From positions 161,277,753-161,341,752 of the forward strand of contig NC_133123.1 in the NCBI RefSeq assembly GCF_033568475.1: 64,000 nt of DNA, written 5' to 3'. This document shows positions 36,158 through 45,880 of this stretch, one piece after another (the first letter of the stretch is position 1; each line of letters starts with the position of its first letter). Origin of the DNA: Henckelia pumila. Taxonomy: Eukaryota; Streptophyta; Magnoliopsida; Lamiales; Gesneriaceae. The position numbers were made by a program, and so were the translations under genes. The notes under the pieces are model-generated. The model saw only the letters and a list, made by a program, of their open reading frames with translations, was not told where the DNA came from and ran no database searches.

Positions 36158-37241
36158 TGTTAGAATCGGTTGAAAGTCTAGAGGGGGGGTGAATATACTT
36201 TCAAGCAATTTTGTCAAGAAAAATGGAACTCGATCGATTTAAGAATGAGTTCAAGGCTTATCTTAGTGTCCAATATAGTTTGGAAAACAAAATGTGTGCG
36301 GAAATATGCCAAGCTACAGATTTAAAACACTTAGTGTAAATCAGTTTAGGGGTAGGTATGAAGATGAATGGTAAACTGAAATGACACACGAGATTGTTTA
36401 TGGATGTTCGGAGATTTCAATCACTCCTACGTCACCCCTTCTTCCGCCTCGGAATGATTCACTAGAAGACTTTGATTTATACAAACAATTTGCACAAACC
36501 CAATCCTGCCTAAACAAGAACTCCTAGTATAACACTTTGATTTCAGTCCTTGACTGATCTTACATTGGAATATAATACAACTCGAAATCTTTTAACACAA
36601 AGATTGACCCTTCAATGGTCTGAATGATGCTTTGAATGTTTTGTGCTTTTGAGTTTCTTGATCAAGTCTTGAGCGTAGGATGATTTTGAGCAATAGCAGA
36701 GATATCAGCACTTCGTGTATTTGAACTTTGATCAAGATCCCTATTTATACTCTTTGGTCTACAACGGTCATAATTTAAAAAAGTTCTTCAGATGGAATTC
36801 AAATTATTCCCGTTGGATTTGTCACTATCATCAACGATTTCTGACGCCGACATTCCCTTGATATCGCGGCACTACATTCTTCAGATATGTCAGAGTACGG
36901 ACGATCTTATCCGTAAGTAGTATGGCGGTGAACTGCTGTGAATCCATTGACGCAATCAGTTGGGCAATGGTGTACTGATAGATTCAGTTTAGTAGGGTAA
37001 ACTGCTTTGTATCTCTGAAACGATCAGTTGAGTAAAGATGGACTGAAGAGTTCAGTTTAGCTAGGTAAACTGAATGTGTTCCTTTAGTGTGACAGTCAAG
37101 GTAGACTGAATCGTTTATGGTTTAGATTATCGTTTGTATGTCATCATGATGTCATCATCACTGTATATCAGTTTTGGCTTTCCGTAGATGCTTAAATAGT
37201 TTGGCTTTGCTTTGTTAATACCAAAACTAAATTTCCCAACA
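36158..37241 (-). repeat. SIRE-1 3' LTR
   Basis: TGTTAGAATCGG to CCCAACA. It pairs with 47548-48655. It is rich in CAGTTT/AAACTG motifs (for example 36984-37080). The TATA box (TATAAATAG on the minus strand) is at 36741-36750. Confidence 0.92.
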
Positions 37242-37257
37242 ATTTTCCCCTTTTTGG
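37242..37257 (-). other. SIRE-1 polypurine tract
   Basis: The minus strand reads CCAAAAAGGGGAAAAT directly against the 3' LTR. Confidence 0.85.
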
Positions 37258-37393
37258 TGTTTATCAAAACATTTCAGTTTGTCGTATCATAAACTGATAT
37301 TCATTGTCATCATCATAAACTGATATATATATTTGTTTGTCATCACAAGCTGATATTTATTTTCATGAAAAGTTAATCAAAGTTGTAAGAACT

Positions 37394-37408
37394 CTTTCCC
37401 CCTTTTTG
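37394..37408 (-). other. SIRE-1 second polypurine tract
   Basis: The minus strand reads CAAAAAGGGGGAAAG, about 150 bp before the functional tract. Repeated polypurine tracts are a described feature of Sireviruses. A further GGGGGAAT run is at 42104-42113. Confidence 0.6.
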
Positions 37409-37467
37409 ATAAACTGAGAAGTACAAGAGTAGATAATATAATGTTCTTGATAAGAGAGGAAAAAGAA

Positions 37468-40400
37468 CTATCGCCGATCTGAAGATGGTCTGTGAAATGC
37501 TGAACTGCGAGTTGGTTGATGGGCTGCTAAATTAAAGTGTTGTAGAGCCTGAGATTCATGTTGAGCTCGCAAGATATTCTGTGATAAGCTAGCCAAAGAG
37601 TTCAGTTCCCGAGAGATCCCTTGAAAATTTGACTGAACTGAATTGTGAAAGATTTGAACAAAACTGTTCAAGTTGTCAACTTTTGTCTCTAAAGACTGAT
37701 GAGAATTTTGCAGATGGGAAAATGAGCTAGTTGATTGATTTGAATATGCTAGAAGCTTATCCAGTAGTGCAATCTTTTCTTGGAGTTTTCCAAACTCAGC
37801 ATTCATCGATTGTCTCAGAAAGGAGATGTTGATGTCTGTAGTTTGTTGATTTTCTTTAAGACTGGTGACAGTTTTGGACATGGCGTAAACTGAGCTCTCA
37901 ATTTGAGAAAGAGTTTGATACCAATCATCTTCAGCTGTTGAGGTTGGAGATGGAAGTCCTTTGTTAGAGAAGGAGAGATGTTCTTTGAAAAAATCCTGCT
38001 TCTGTCCTTTAGGAGGAGATGGAGGAGTGATTGCGAATATCTCAACCTTTCATTTGCCCTTAACCAAATGAGTTGATGATTCAGGAGCTGTTTGGACAAC
38101 CATTGCTAGAGTTTGAGGTAGAGTCTCTGTCTCAATAGCTTTGTCAGAATGAGATGAATCAATAATAATTTGTTCATGTGGGGAAGATTCGTTCAACTGT
38201 TCTTGCAACTCCTTGTCCTCAAGATGAACTGGTGGAACCAAAGAATCATCAGTTGAGGTGAGTTTATAGGGTGCTTCCTCCGCAGTAGACTTTGTTTGAA
38301 CAGGTGTATCATTAAGTTGAGATGAATTGTCCAAAGTCTGACTGAGTTCCTGAGGTTCTGTCATAACTGATTCGATGGGGTTTGATAACTCATCTATCTA
38401 AGACAGGTGTGGTGCTGAGATTTCCATCTGAATTGGAGTGAAAGATTCATCTGTTTGATCATGAGTTGGAGAAGATTGTGTGTCCATGCTGATTTGTGGA
38501 GGTTCTTCAAGTTCTTTCTGAAGGAACACATGAGACACAATTTCATCTGTAGATGGTGCTGATATTATAGGAGTTGAGTGATCCTCTGCTTCAATGTGAG
38601 AGATGACTTCATCAACATTCATGAGTTGAAGTTTAGGAAGAGCTTTGTCAATTTTTGAAGGGTGTAGTTGCTGCTCAATTGTTGTATCTGGAGCAACTGA
38701 AGTTTCTTTTTGAAGTTCATCAAACGCCTGATCAATAGATTGGTTGGAGGATTCAGTCGAAGTATGACTTTTCTTGTTCTTCTTGTGTTTGGATTTGGAT
38801 GAGGAATGAGTTTTGTGTTTTTTCCATTCAAAGGCTTCTGGAATATCCAATTTTTGATCCGTCTCCCAGAATTTGACTTATGTTTGGATTTGGATGAGAT
38901 TAGTCTGCAGTTGAGTGAATATGGCTCTATCTTCATAAGAAGTTCTAGCACATGGATCATAATTGCTTTGAAATTCACCAATAATTTCACCCAGCCTCTT
39001 AATCCATAAAAGATCATAGAAGTACTTTCTTCTTATCAAAGCGTCTTGAATGTTGACAGTCTTAACAACTCTTAGCACAATTTCTTCAGTTTTGACAAAT
39101 TTAGACAGCTCAGTTTTCTTGGTGAGGTGCCTAGCTAGTGTGGAAGTCCTGTATTGATGCCAAAGTGTCAAATATTTCAGCAGTGCACTTTTCAGCATAT
39201 TCAATTACTTCATCCATGGTCAGGTCAATTTGTAGTTGAATAGCATTGGATGGTCTGTCAGGATCTGAGGATGAAGCTATTTGTGAGCTTCCTGCAACCA
39301 AGTTCAATCCTGAATGGGTGTATTCAACAATTTGTTTTGAGTATAGAACGCCAATTGGTGTTGCTGGAGGCAGAACTATCATTGGTGAGACAAACTTCAG
39401 GGTAGCTTTCTGAGTTTTAACAACAATTCTCAAATCTTCAGGTGTGGGAATGTCCAGAGATGGCTGAAGACTTTGAAGTGGTTCAATCAGCATGAGTTGC
39501 TTTCCCTTTGGATCAGTTTTAGTTTTAGCCTTCTTGGTTGTGTTATCAACACGGTGAGTGACTTCAGTTGAGGTCAAATCAGTTGATTTAGGAACCACAG
39601 AGATGATCAGTTTGGATGGTGAAGACACAACCTTTGTTTGTAAGGTTCTTGTTCGCTAGGTTTGAGGTAATTTAACCACTTCTTCACTATCAGTCTCATC
39701 ACTATCATGATTGACAAGGTTTCTTTTTTTTTTTTGATCACCTTATTTGTTGGGGTCTTCTGTATTTTTGAATCAGCGGAGTCTCTAGATTGAAAGCTTG
39801 CAAGATATTCATGATTCAAAACTCTAAACTTGTGCAGTTGAGTAGAGGCTTGAAGAGTAACTCCGAGATTTTCAAGAAGTTGACTGGCCTGAAGAATATA
39901 TCCAGAAGATTGCTTTGTAGATGTCATCATTTGAACGAAGACATTGAAGAGAATGTTACTCCAATTGATCTTGACACCTTTCATGATGGCCGTCATTACT
40001 TTGAACTTTCCAACTGTTAGACTAGCGAAAGATCCTCCTTTGGCTAGAATGCTTTTGGCCACAATGTCAGCTAACATTTGGTATTCAGGCTTTAGGTCTC
40101 TTTTGAGCCCAGATAAGGAAATTGGTTGACTTAACCCCAAAAATAGACTCTGCATCTCAGTAATATCGGTTGTGGAGATAATGTTGAAATCAGTGTTACC
40201 TGATGTAGGTAAACTAAAAAAGCTGGCAAAGAATTCTTCATTGATCTGAACTGTGTGTCCTCCGAGAGATACCAATAAGATGCCATCATCGCCGAGCTTA
40301 CATTTATGATATAGAGATAGAAGATCGGTCTGATAGATATTAAAGTTTTTGATATCTAAGAATTTGCGAAGTCCAGACTGTTCCAGAGCAGTGCAGACCT

Positions 40401-40488
40401 TGGATATTTCAGGTTTATCCATTCCTAGTAGTGAATCAAAATCAACTGCAAGAGCGTTGAGAATGTAAACTGCAGATGAAGTAGCCAT
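37468..40488 (-). pseudogene. SIRE-1 third ORF (ORF3), frameshifted
   Basis: The ORF opens at the ATG at 40486-40488 and reads 293 codons before the first shift (39607); the remaining pieces lie in changing frames (39131-39628, 38398-38850, 38050-38364, 37468-37881). The N-terminal domain has IVAKSILAK (residues 142-150) and INWSNILF (174-181), both matched in SIRE-2 ORF3. It resembles the 'putative plant transposon protein' domain, named from memory. The middle is Ser/Thr/Pro/Glu-rich and low-complexity, and the C-terminal piece (MSKTVTSLKENQQ...LQEKIALLDKLLAY) is probably coiled coil. It sits where other Sireviruses carry an env-like gene, but I see no signal peptide or membrane segment. 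Its role is unknown. Confidence 0.7.
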
Positions 40489-40601
40489 CGAGAGTTTTTC
40501 CTGCGTATCAATAGAGTAATCGGAAGAGAAATTAGTTGAAAGTTTTAGGGTTCAACTTGATTGAAAGTAAGATAAAACACAAGACTTGGTCAATACGACA
40601 C

Positions 40602-40713
40602 AAGTGTGACGTGGCTTTTAATAGGAATTTAAAATTCAAATTAAATAGTACACAAGGGCGGGAGATAGTACACGTATTTCCCTTTACACACGCTACAGAT
40701 AAACCTATAAAAG
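40602..40713 (+). promoter_or_regulatory. candidate plus-strand promoter in SIRE-1
   Basis: CCTATAAAAGG (TATA box at 40705-40713) lies ~36 bp before the ATG at 40749 on the strand opposite to the element's genes. A TGACGTGG box (G-box/ABRE-like) is at about 40610-40617. Confidence 0.4.
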
Positions 40714-40748
40714 GTGAATGTTGTCGTATGAGAGGTATAAACAGAAAA

Positions 40749-41183
40749 ATGAGTGATAATATTCCTTTGTTTGGGTTTGGTCAGAATCCGTATGTGGCAT
40801 GTGAAGCATGTCGTGATAACTATTTTGAAGCTGAGAAGAAGAAGATTGAGGAACGTGTCTTTGAAAAAGTCATGAAGGTTTGGCTAAAGATTGAAGAGCT
40901 CCATATGTACCACCATGCTCAATTTTCTCCGAGAAAGTTTGAGGATGCTAAGGAGATAGCTCAACGAGCAATGTACTATATGATAGCACTGGATACTTTT
41001 GCACCCAGAGACATTTTTAAGGATAAAAATGTTCTCTATATGATGCTTAGTAAAGATTACATCACACTGGTTCGCATTGCAACTGATGAGCTAAGTGATC
41101 CTACTGTTGCGCCTCTACGAGCATGGGTGACAAACTGGAGTTTTGAAGTTTTCCTAAAGATGAGGAAAATAAAAAGTGTGTGA
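40749..41183 (+). CDS. antisense ORF 1 within SIRE-1, 144 aa, unknown
   Basis: This ORF runs opposite to the retrotransposon genes, between ORF3 and pol. I choose the ATG at 40749 (MSDNIPLFGFGQNPYVACEA) because it follows the TATA box at 40705; the frame is open further up, to 40536, but that stretch lies before the TATA box. The product is Lys/Glu-rich in its first half (YFEAEKKKIEERVFEKVMKV), probably helical, with Cys-X2-Cys near the start and no evident membrane segment. I do not recognise a family. It has no counterpart in the matching stretch of SIRE-2. It could be an element antisense gene, as described in some plant retrotransposons, captured host sequence, or chance. Confidence 0.45.
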   Translation: MSDNIPLFGFGQNPYVACEACRDNYFEAEKKKIEERVFEKVMKVWLKIEELHMYHHAQFSPRKFEDAKEIAQRAMYYMIALDTFAPRDIFKDKNVLYMMLSKDYITLVRIATDELSDPTVAPLRAWVTNWSFEVFLKMRKIKSV

Positions 41184-41293
41184 TTGTAACCTTTTGTTTC
41201 CTAAGTTGTTAATGAAAGAGTTAATTTATCTAGACTGAATTTGTTTGACAACTGAGTTTTCCTACGCTGATGTTTTTCATAAACTGATTTTAC

Positions 41294-41448
41294 TTAAACT
41301 ATTTTTATCTAAACTGATATTGTTAACAAACTGATTTTAACTAAACTGATTTTATCTAAACTGATATTGTTAACAAACTGATTTTAACTAAACTGATTTT
41401 ATCTAAACTGATATTGTTAACAAACTGATTTTAACTAAACTGATTACA
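41294..41448. repeat. 47-bp tandem repeat, about 3 copies
   Basis: Units beginning CTAAACTGATTTTATCTAAA and containing CTGATATTGTTAACAAACTG start at 41341 and 41388, with a diverged unit from about 41294 and a partial one from 41435. The repeats are built from the AAACTGAT motif that is frequent across the non-coding parts of SIRE-1. They lie between the two antisense ORFs. Confidence 0.8.
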
Positions 41449-41650
41449 TAAATGAAGGTAAACTGAACTACCAAAGGGCACGAGAAACTATGTTATCAGG
41501 TAATGATTACAGGCAATCAAGTTTCAGAGATTTTCTTTGTCATAAACAGTGCCTTATTTCGTGAAAGTTCACACGTAAAAGACTTTTTATATTCTGAATA
41601 TTTAAAGTATAATAAATGCGAAAGACTCTTTGATATCCGGACTATCAGTC

Positions 41651-41658
41651 TATATAAA
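41651..41658 (+). promoter_or_regulatory. candidate TATA box for antisense ORF 2
   Basis: TATATAAA within CAGTCTATATAAAGACATAA, 31 bp before the ATG at 41690, at a spacing that would give a very short leader. Confidence 0.4.
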
Positions 41659-41689
41659 GACATAAGTATTAGAGTAAGGGCATAGAGAA

Positions 41690-42025
41690 ATGATGAATTG
41701 GAGAGATGCGCATGATGATTTCATCGAAGAGAAGGTTGCTCTTTTAAGAGCAAAACTGATTCAGATGCAGTTTCGAGCTCCAAAAGCTCTCAATCCTGAT
41801 GAAGTGCGTCGCTTGGACAAGTACAAGCAAGTTCTTGGAGTAAACAACCCTGCGTATGTCCTTGGTCATGAGGGCATACGACTCCTGCTCTTGAAAAAGG
41901 AGTTAAGGGTGGTAACTCTTCTTCATGGCCTTGAAGAGGTGGAAGATGGCCCGTTGGAGGAGCATCTTCGCCTTTTGAAGATGGCTGTGGAGATAGAAAT
42001 AGATATTGTAAACCGAGTTTATTAA
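41690..42025 (+). CDS. antisense ORF 2 within SIRE-1, 111 aa, unknown
   Basis: Starts MMNWRDAHDDFIEEKVALLR at 41690 and stops at 42025, ending before the 3' end of pol (42258 on the other strand). The protein looks wholly helical, with Leu-rich amphipathic stretches (ALLRAKLIQMQF, GIRLLLLKKELRVVTLLHGL, LEEHLRLLKMAVEIEID). A TATA box precedes it. I do not recognise it. It does not visibly resemble antisense ORF 1 beyond charged-helix composition. An intact frame beside heavily broken pol and ORF3 frames is mildly suggestive of function. Confidence 0.45.
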   Translation: MMNWRDAHDDFIEEKVALLRAKLIQMQFRAPKALNPDEVRRLDKYKQVLGVNNPAYVLGHEGIRLLLLKKELRVVTLLHGLEEVEDGPLEEHLRLLKMAVEIEIDIVNRVY

Positions 42026-42257
42026 ATAAAATAAGTTTCTATTTTAAATGAGTTGTTCATAATTTATTTTGTTTAATGCGCATCTAAATATCCTGCAAAA
42101 AATATTCCCCCTTAAAATATGCGTAAGAGTTTATCAATAATAAAATTAACAACATAAAGTTATTTTAACAGCCCTGCGAAGAATTTAGTTTAGATCATAC
42201 TAAACTGTGTATACAAGCTATAATGAATGAACTGATTTTAATCTAAGTTAATAAGTC
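42026..42257. other. SIRE-1 spacer between pol end and antisense ORF 2
   Basis: Non-coding, AT-rich, with an internal polypurine run (ATTCCCCCTT at 42104-42113 on the plus strand) whose counterpart in SIRE-2 is at 62704-62712. Confidence 0.5.
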
Positions 42258-44081
42258 CTAAAATATTTCGAAAGTAAGAAAACTTAGTCTCTGCAGAGGT
42301 TTTGTGAAGATGTCTGATGTCTGTTGTTCTGTGGAAATGTACTCCAATCGAATATTTTTCTTCAGTGCATGATCCCGGATAAAATGATGCCTAACTTCGA
42401 TATGCTTCGTTCTTGAGTGAATAATAGGGTTGTAAGTAATTGCAATTGTGCTGGTGTTATCACAGAAGATTGGAGAATCCTGTTCTTCAATCCCATAATA
42501 TTTCAACTGTTGTTGAATCCAGAGCAGTTGAGCACAGCAACTTCCTACGGCTAAATATTCAGCTTCTGTTGTAGATGTAGCAATGGATGTCTGTTTCTTG
42601 CTAAACCATGAAATCAGTCTATCCCCAAGGAATTGACATGATTCACTGGTACTTTTTCGATCCAGTTTACATCCAGCATAATCAGCATCTGAGTATCCAA
42701 CTAAATTGAAGGAGTTGTGCTTAGCATACCATAGACCAACATTTTGAGTTCCCTTTAGATATCTGAGTATCATTTTGCCAGCTATGAAGTGGGATTGCTT
42801 AGGATTTGATTGAAATCTTGCACATAAACATACTGCAAAAACAATGTCAGGTCTACTGGCTGTTAAATAAAGCAATGACCCTATTAGACCTCGGTACATT
42901 GTGGCATCAACTGATATTCCCCCTTCGTCTTTGTCAAGTTTAGTCGATGCACCCATGGGAGTTGTTACAACTGTGCAATTTTCCATACCAAACTTTTTAA
43001 TTAATTCTTTGGTGTACTTGGTTTGGCTTATGAAAGTCCCATTCTCCATTTGACGAACTTGCAATCCAAGAAAGAAATTCAGTTCACCCATCATGCTCAT
43101 TTGGAATTTTTCCTGCATTAGCTTAGAAAATCTGGTGCATAATTTGGGGTTAGTTGAACCAAATATAATATCATCAACATATATTTGAACTAATAGAGTG
43201 TGATCGCCTTTTGTAAATTTGAATAATGTTTTGTCAACTGTGCCTATAGTAAATTCGTGTTCAAGAAGAAATTTGGTTAGAGTGTCATACCAAGATCTAG
43301 GAGCCTGTTTCAGTCCATAAAGAGCTTTATTCAAATGATACACATGATCTGAGAATTGATGATTTGTGAATCCTGGTGGTTGCTCAACAAAAACTTCTTC
43401 TTGAAGTTTTCCATTCAAGAAGGCACTCTTAACATCCATTTGATAAACTTTGAAGTTCTTGAATGAAGCATATGCAAGGAATATTCTTATTGCTTCCAGT
43501 CTAGCTACTGGTGCATAAGTTTCGTCATAGTCAATTCCTTCTTCTTGTCTGTATCCTTGAGCTACTAGTCTTGCCTTATTTCTAACCACTGTTCCTTCTT
43601 CATTGAGCTTGTTTCTAAAGACCCATCGAGTGCCAATGACTGATTGATGCGTTGGTCTTGGAACAAGATCCCAGACTGCATTTCTAGTAAACTGATTTAG
43701 CTCTTCTTGCATTGCATCTATCCAACAACTGTCAGCCAATGCTTCTTCAATTTTCTTTGGCTCTACTTGAGATATAAATGCTGCGTGAAGAAGTTCTTTA
43801 ATCATTTGTCCTCGAGTCCTTAGTGACGCCGTTGGATTGCCTATAACAGAAGTGAGTGGATGCTTTTTAGACCATTTCAGTCTAGTATTAAACTGATTTT
43901 CACTAATCACTTGTGCTTCTATATCTTGATTGGACAAGTTGTTTTGGTCAGGCTCTGGGTTCTCATAGTGAGTGTGGTGATCCTGAGTTTCACGATGTTG
44001 TTCTTCAATATTCTCAATTGAGTGAGTTTGATGGATGTCAACTGGTTCATCAATGTTATGTTCCACAGCTGCTGGGTCCAC
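42258..44081 (-). pseudogene. pol: SIRE-1 reverse transcriptase and RNase H
   Basis: A 607-codon open stretch. It holds the RT palm with [33 protein letters not shown] and the catalytic [10 protein letters not shown], then RNase H with [19 protein letters not shown] and [10 protein letters not shown]. The domain is complete until a one-base contraction near 42297 shifts the last residues (…KPLQRL) and brings an early stop. The upstream frame is broken too (44082-44570), so the stretch is not joined to integrase as read. RT and RNase H convert element RNA into DNA in cytoplasmic particles. Confidence 0.9.
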
Positions 44082-44545
44082 TAGTTCTGGTTCAGGAGTT
44101 TGAAGAATTCTTGTGAGTGGTGAAGCTTCGTCTTCACTTTCATCCTGATCACCGTTTTCTAATTGAATTTCCTGAAATAGATCTGAGAGTTGATGAATAT
44201 TAGTTACAACATCAGTAGTAAGATCTTCATCAAAGATGACATGAGTTGATTCTTCAACATTTAGAGTTTTTTTGTTGAAGACTCTATAAGCTTTACTGAT
44301 TGATGAATATCCTAGAAAAATACCCTCATCTGACTTCGCATCAAATGCAGTCAGATGATTTTTACCATTGTTGTGGATGAAGCATTTACTCCCGAAGATC
44401 TTAAAGTATGATACATTAGGTTGTCTGCCATTTCAGATCTCATATGGGGTTTTAAAAAATTTTTTACATTTCATCGATCTGTTCTGAGTGTAGCAAGCAG
44501 TGTTCACAGCTTCTGCCCAAAACTTTTGAGAAATTTTGGAGTCAA
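44082..44545 (-). pseudogene. SIRE-1 integrase C-terminal region, broken
   Basis: In a frame different from its neighbours on both sides, this stretch reads [39 protein letters not shown] and [20 protein letters not shown], which is the conserved copia integrase C-terminal block. A TGA at 44433-44435 interrupts it. A one-base contraction at 44568-44570 separates it from the integrase core. Confidence 0.75.
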
Positions 44546-45514
44546 CTAACATGGTTCTCGCAGCTTCTTTAAAAGAGTACGATTTCTCCTTTCTGCAACA
44601 CCATTTTGTTGTGGTGTTCTAGCTGCTGAGAATTCATGCTTGATTCCATAATGCTCTAAAAATGAAGATAAAGTTTGATTGACAAATTCAGTTCCTCTGT
44701 CACTCCTGATTCTGTCAATCTTACTTGATTTTTCATTAAATAATCTTTTAAAAATTTTGATAAGTTGAGAAGCAGTTTGGTCTTTAGATTTTAAGAAAAT
44801 GACCCATGTAAAACGTGAGTAATCATCAATGATGACAAGTGTATATCTCATTCCCCCTAAGCTTGTTACTGGAATTGGACCAAATAAGTCCATATGAAGC
44901 AGTTCCAAGCATCGGGAAGATGAGTTATAACCCTTGTTTTTAAAAGATGACCTAACTTGCTTCCCAAATTGACAAGCTGAGAAAACTTTGTCTTTTGAAA
45001 AATCAATTTTAGGCAGTCCTGTTACTAGCTCGAGCTTACTCAGACTGGCAATTGATTTGAAATTAAGGTGATTCAGTCGCTTGTGCCAAATCCAGTTGCG
45101 CTTAGAATTGGAAGCTACGAGGCAGACTTGTTTGCTAGACTGAATATTCCAGCATACTTTATAGGTGTTTCCATATCGGTTTCCTGTCAAAATGATGTTA
45201 CCAGAGGCATCTTTAATAATACAGTTCAACTTTTGAAATTCGACAGAGTGCCCGTAATCACACATTTGACTAATGCTGAGTAAATTATATTTGAGAGTTT
45301 CAACCAATAGAACATCTTGAATGATAATGTTTCCGTGGATAATCTTACCCTTACCCACGGTCTTACCCTTTGAATTGTCACCAAAGGTGATAATTGGACC
45401 ATTGAATTCAACAAGTTTGGATAGTAGTTCATTATTTTCGGTCATGTGCCTTGAGCATCCACTATCTAGGTACCATGATTCTTCTTCTTTTTCCTTGATA
45501 CCTACTTCCTGCAT
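44546..45514 (-). pseudogene. pol: SIRE-1 protease and integrase core
   Basis: Aspartic protease signature SWYLDSGCSRHMTENNELL, then GAG-pre-integrase with its HHCC-type zinc site (HKRLNHLNF...CQFGK; the expected first Cys of the pair is SAC), and the integrase core: Asp in LLHMDLFGPIP, Asp in RIRSDRGTEFV and Glu in GVAERRNRTLL. The frame ends early at a one-base contraction near 44568. Upstream, a TAG near 45547 separates it from the gag-pol linker. Confidence 0.88.
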
Positions 45515-45546
45515 TCACAAAGTTGAATAACTTTTGGTACCCATAT

Positions 45547-45850
45547 CTATTTGGGTTCACGAGGGATTAATCCTTTAGGAACCCAAACCTGGAATACTTT
45601 AACAAGTTTACCAGTTTCTGTGTTCCTATAGGTACGTACTAAGTTAGATGCTTTAGATGGTGGAGTGAAATGTGCTTGTGAAACTGTATGTTTTTTGCCT
45701 TTTCCAATATCCTTGAAATTTCTATATCGCTTTTGAACTGGATTTTGATTATGGTATTGATTTCTATTTCCTCTCATGATATTAGGTTGATATGCCTTAG
45801 TCTGTTTAGGACTTTCGCAATCTCTACCTTAGTTTCATGAGGATTGAAGC
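45547..45850 (-). pseudogene. SIRE-1 gag-pol linker
   Basis: Reads VRTYRNTETGKLVKVFQVWVPKGLIPREP, in the position of the linker with W.PK motifs before the protease in Sireviruses. It stops at TAG (45547-45549) and is shifted relative to gag by a missing A at 45884-45889. Confidence 0.6.
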
Positions 45851-45880
45851 CAATACCAAATCTTTTTCTGTTCATCTGCT

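Noticed and set aside
40536-40748. An N-terminal extension of antisense ORF 1 to the ATG at 40536
   Set aside because: The TATA box at 40705 lies inside it, and the extension covers the ORF3 leader of the opposite strand.
41294-41448. Possible CRISPR-like direct repeats
   Set aside because: The repeats are continuous tandem units with no unique spacers, inside a plant retrotransposon.
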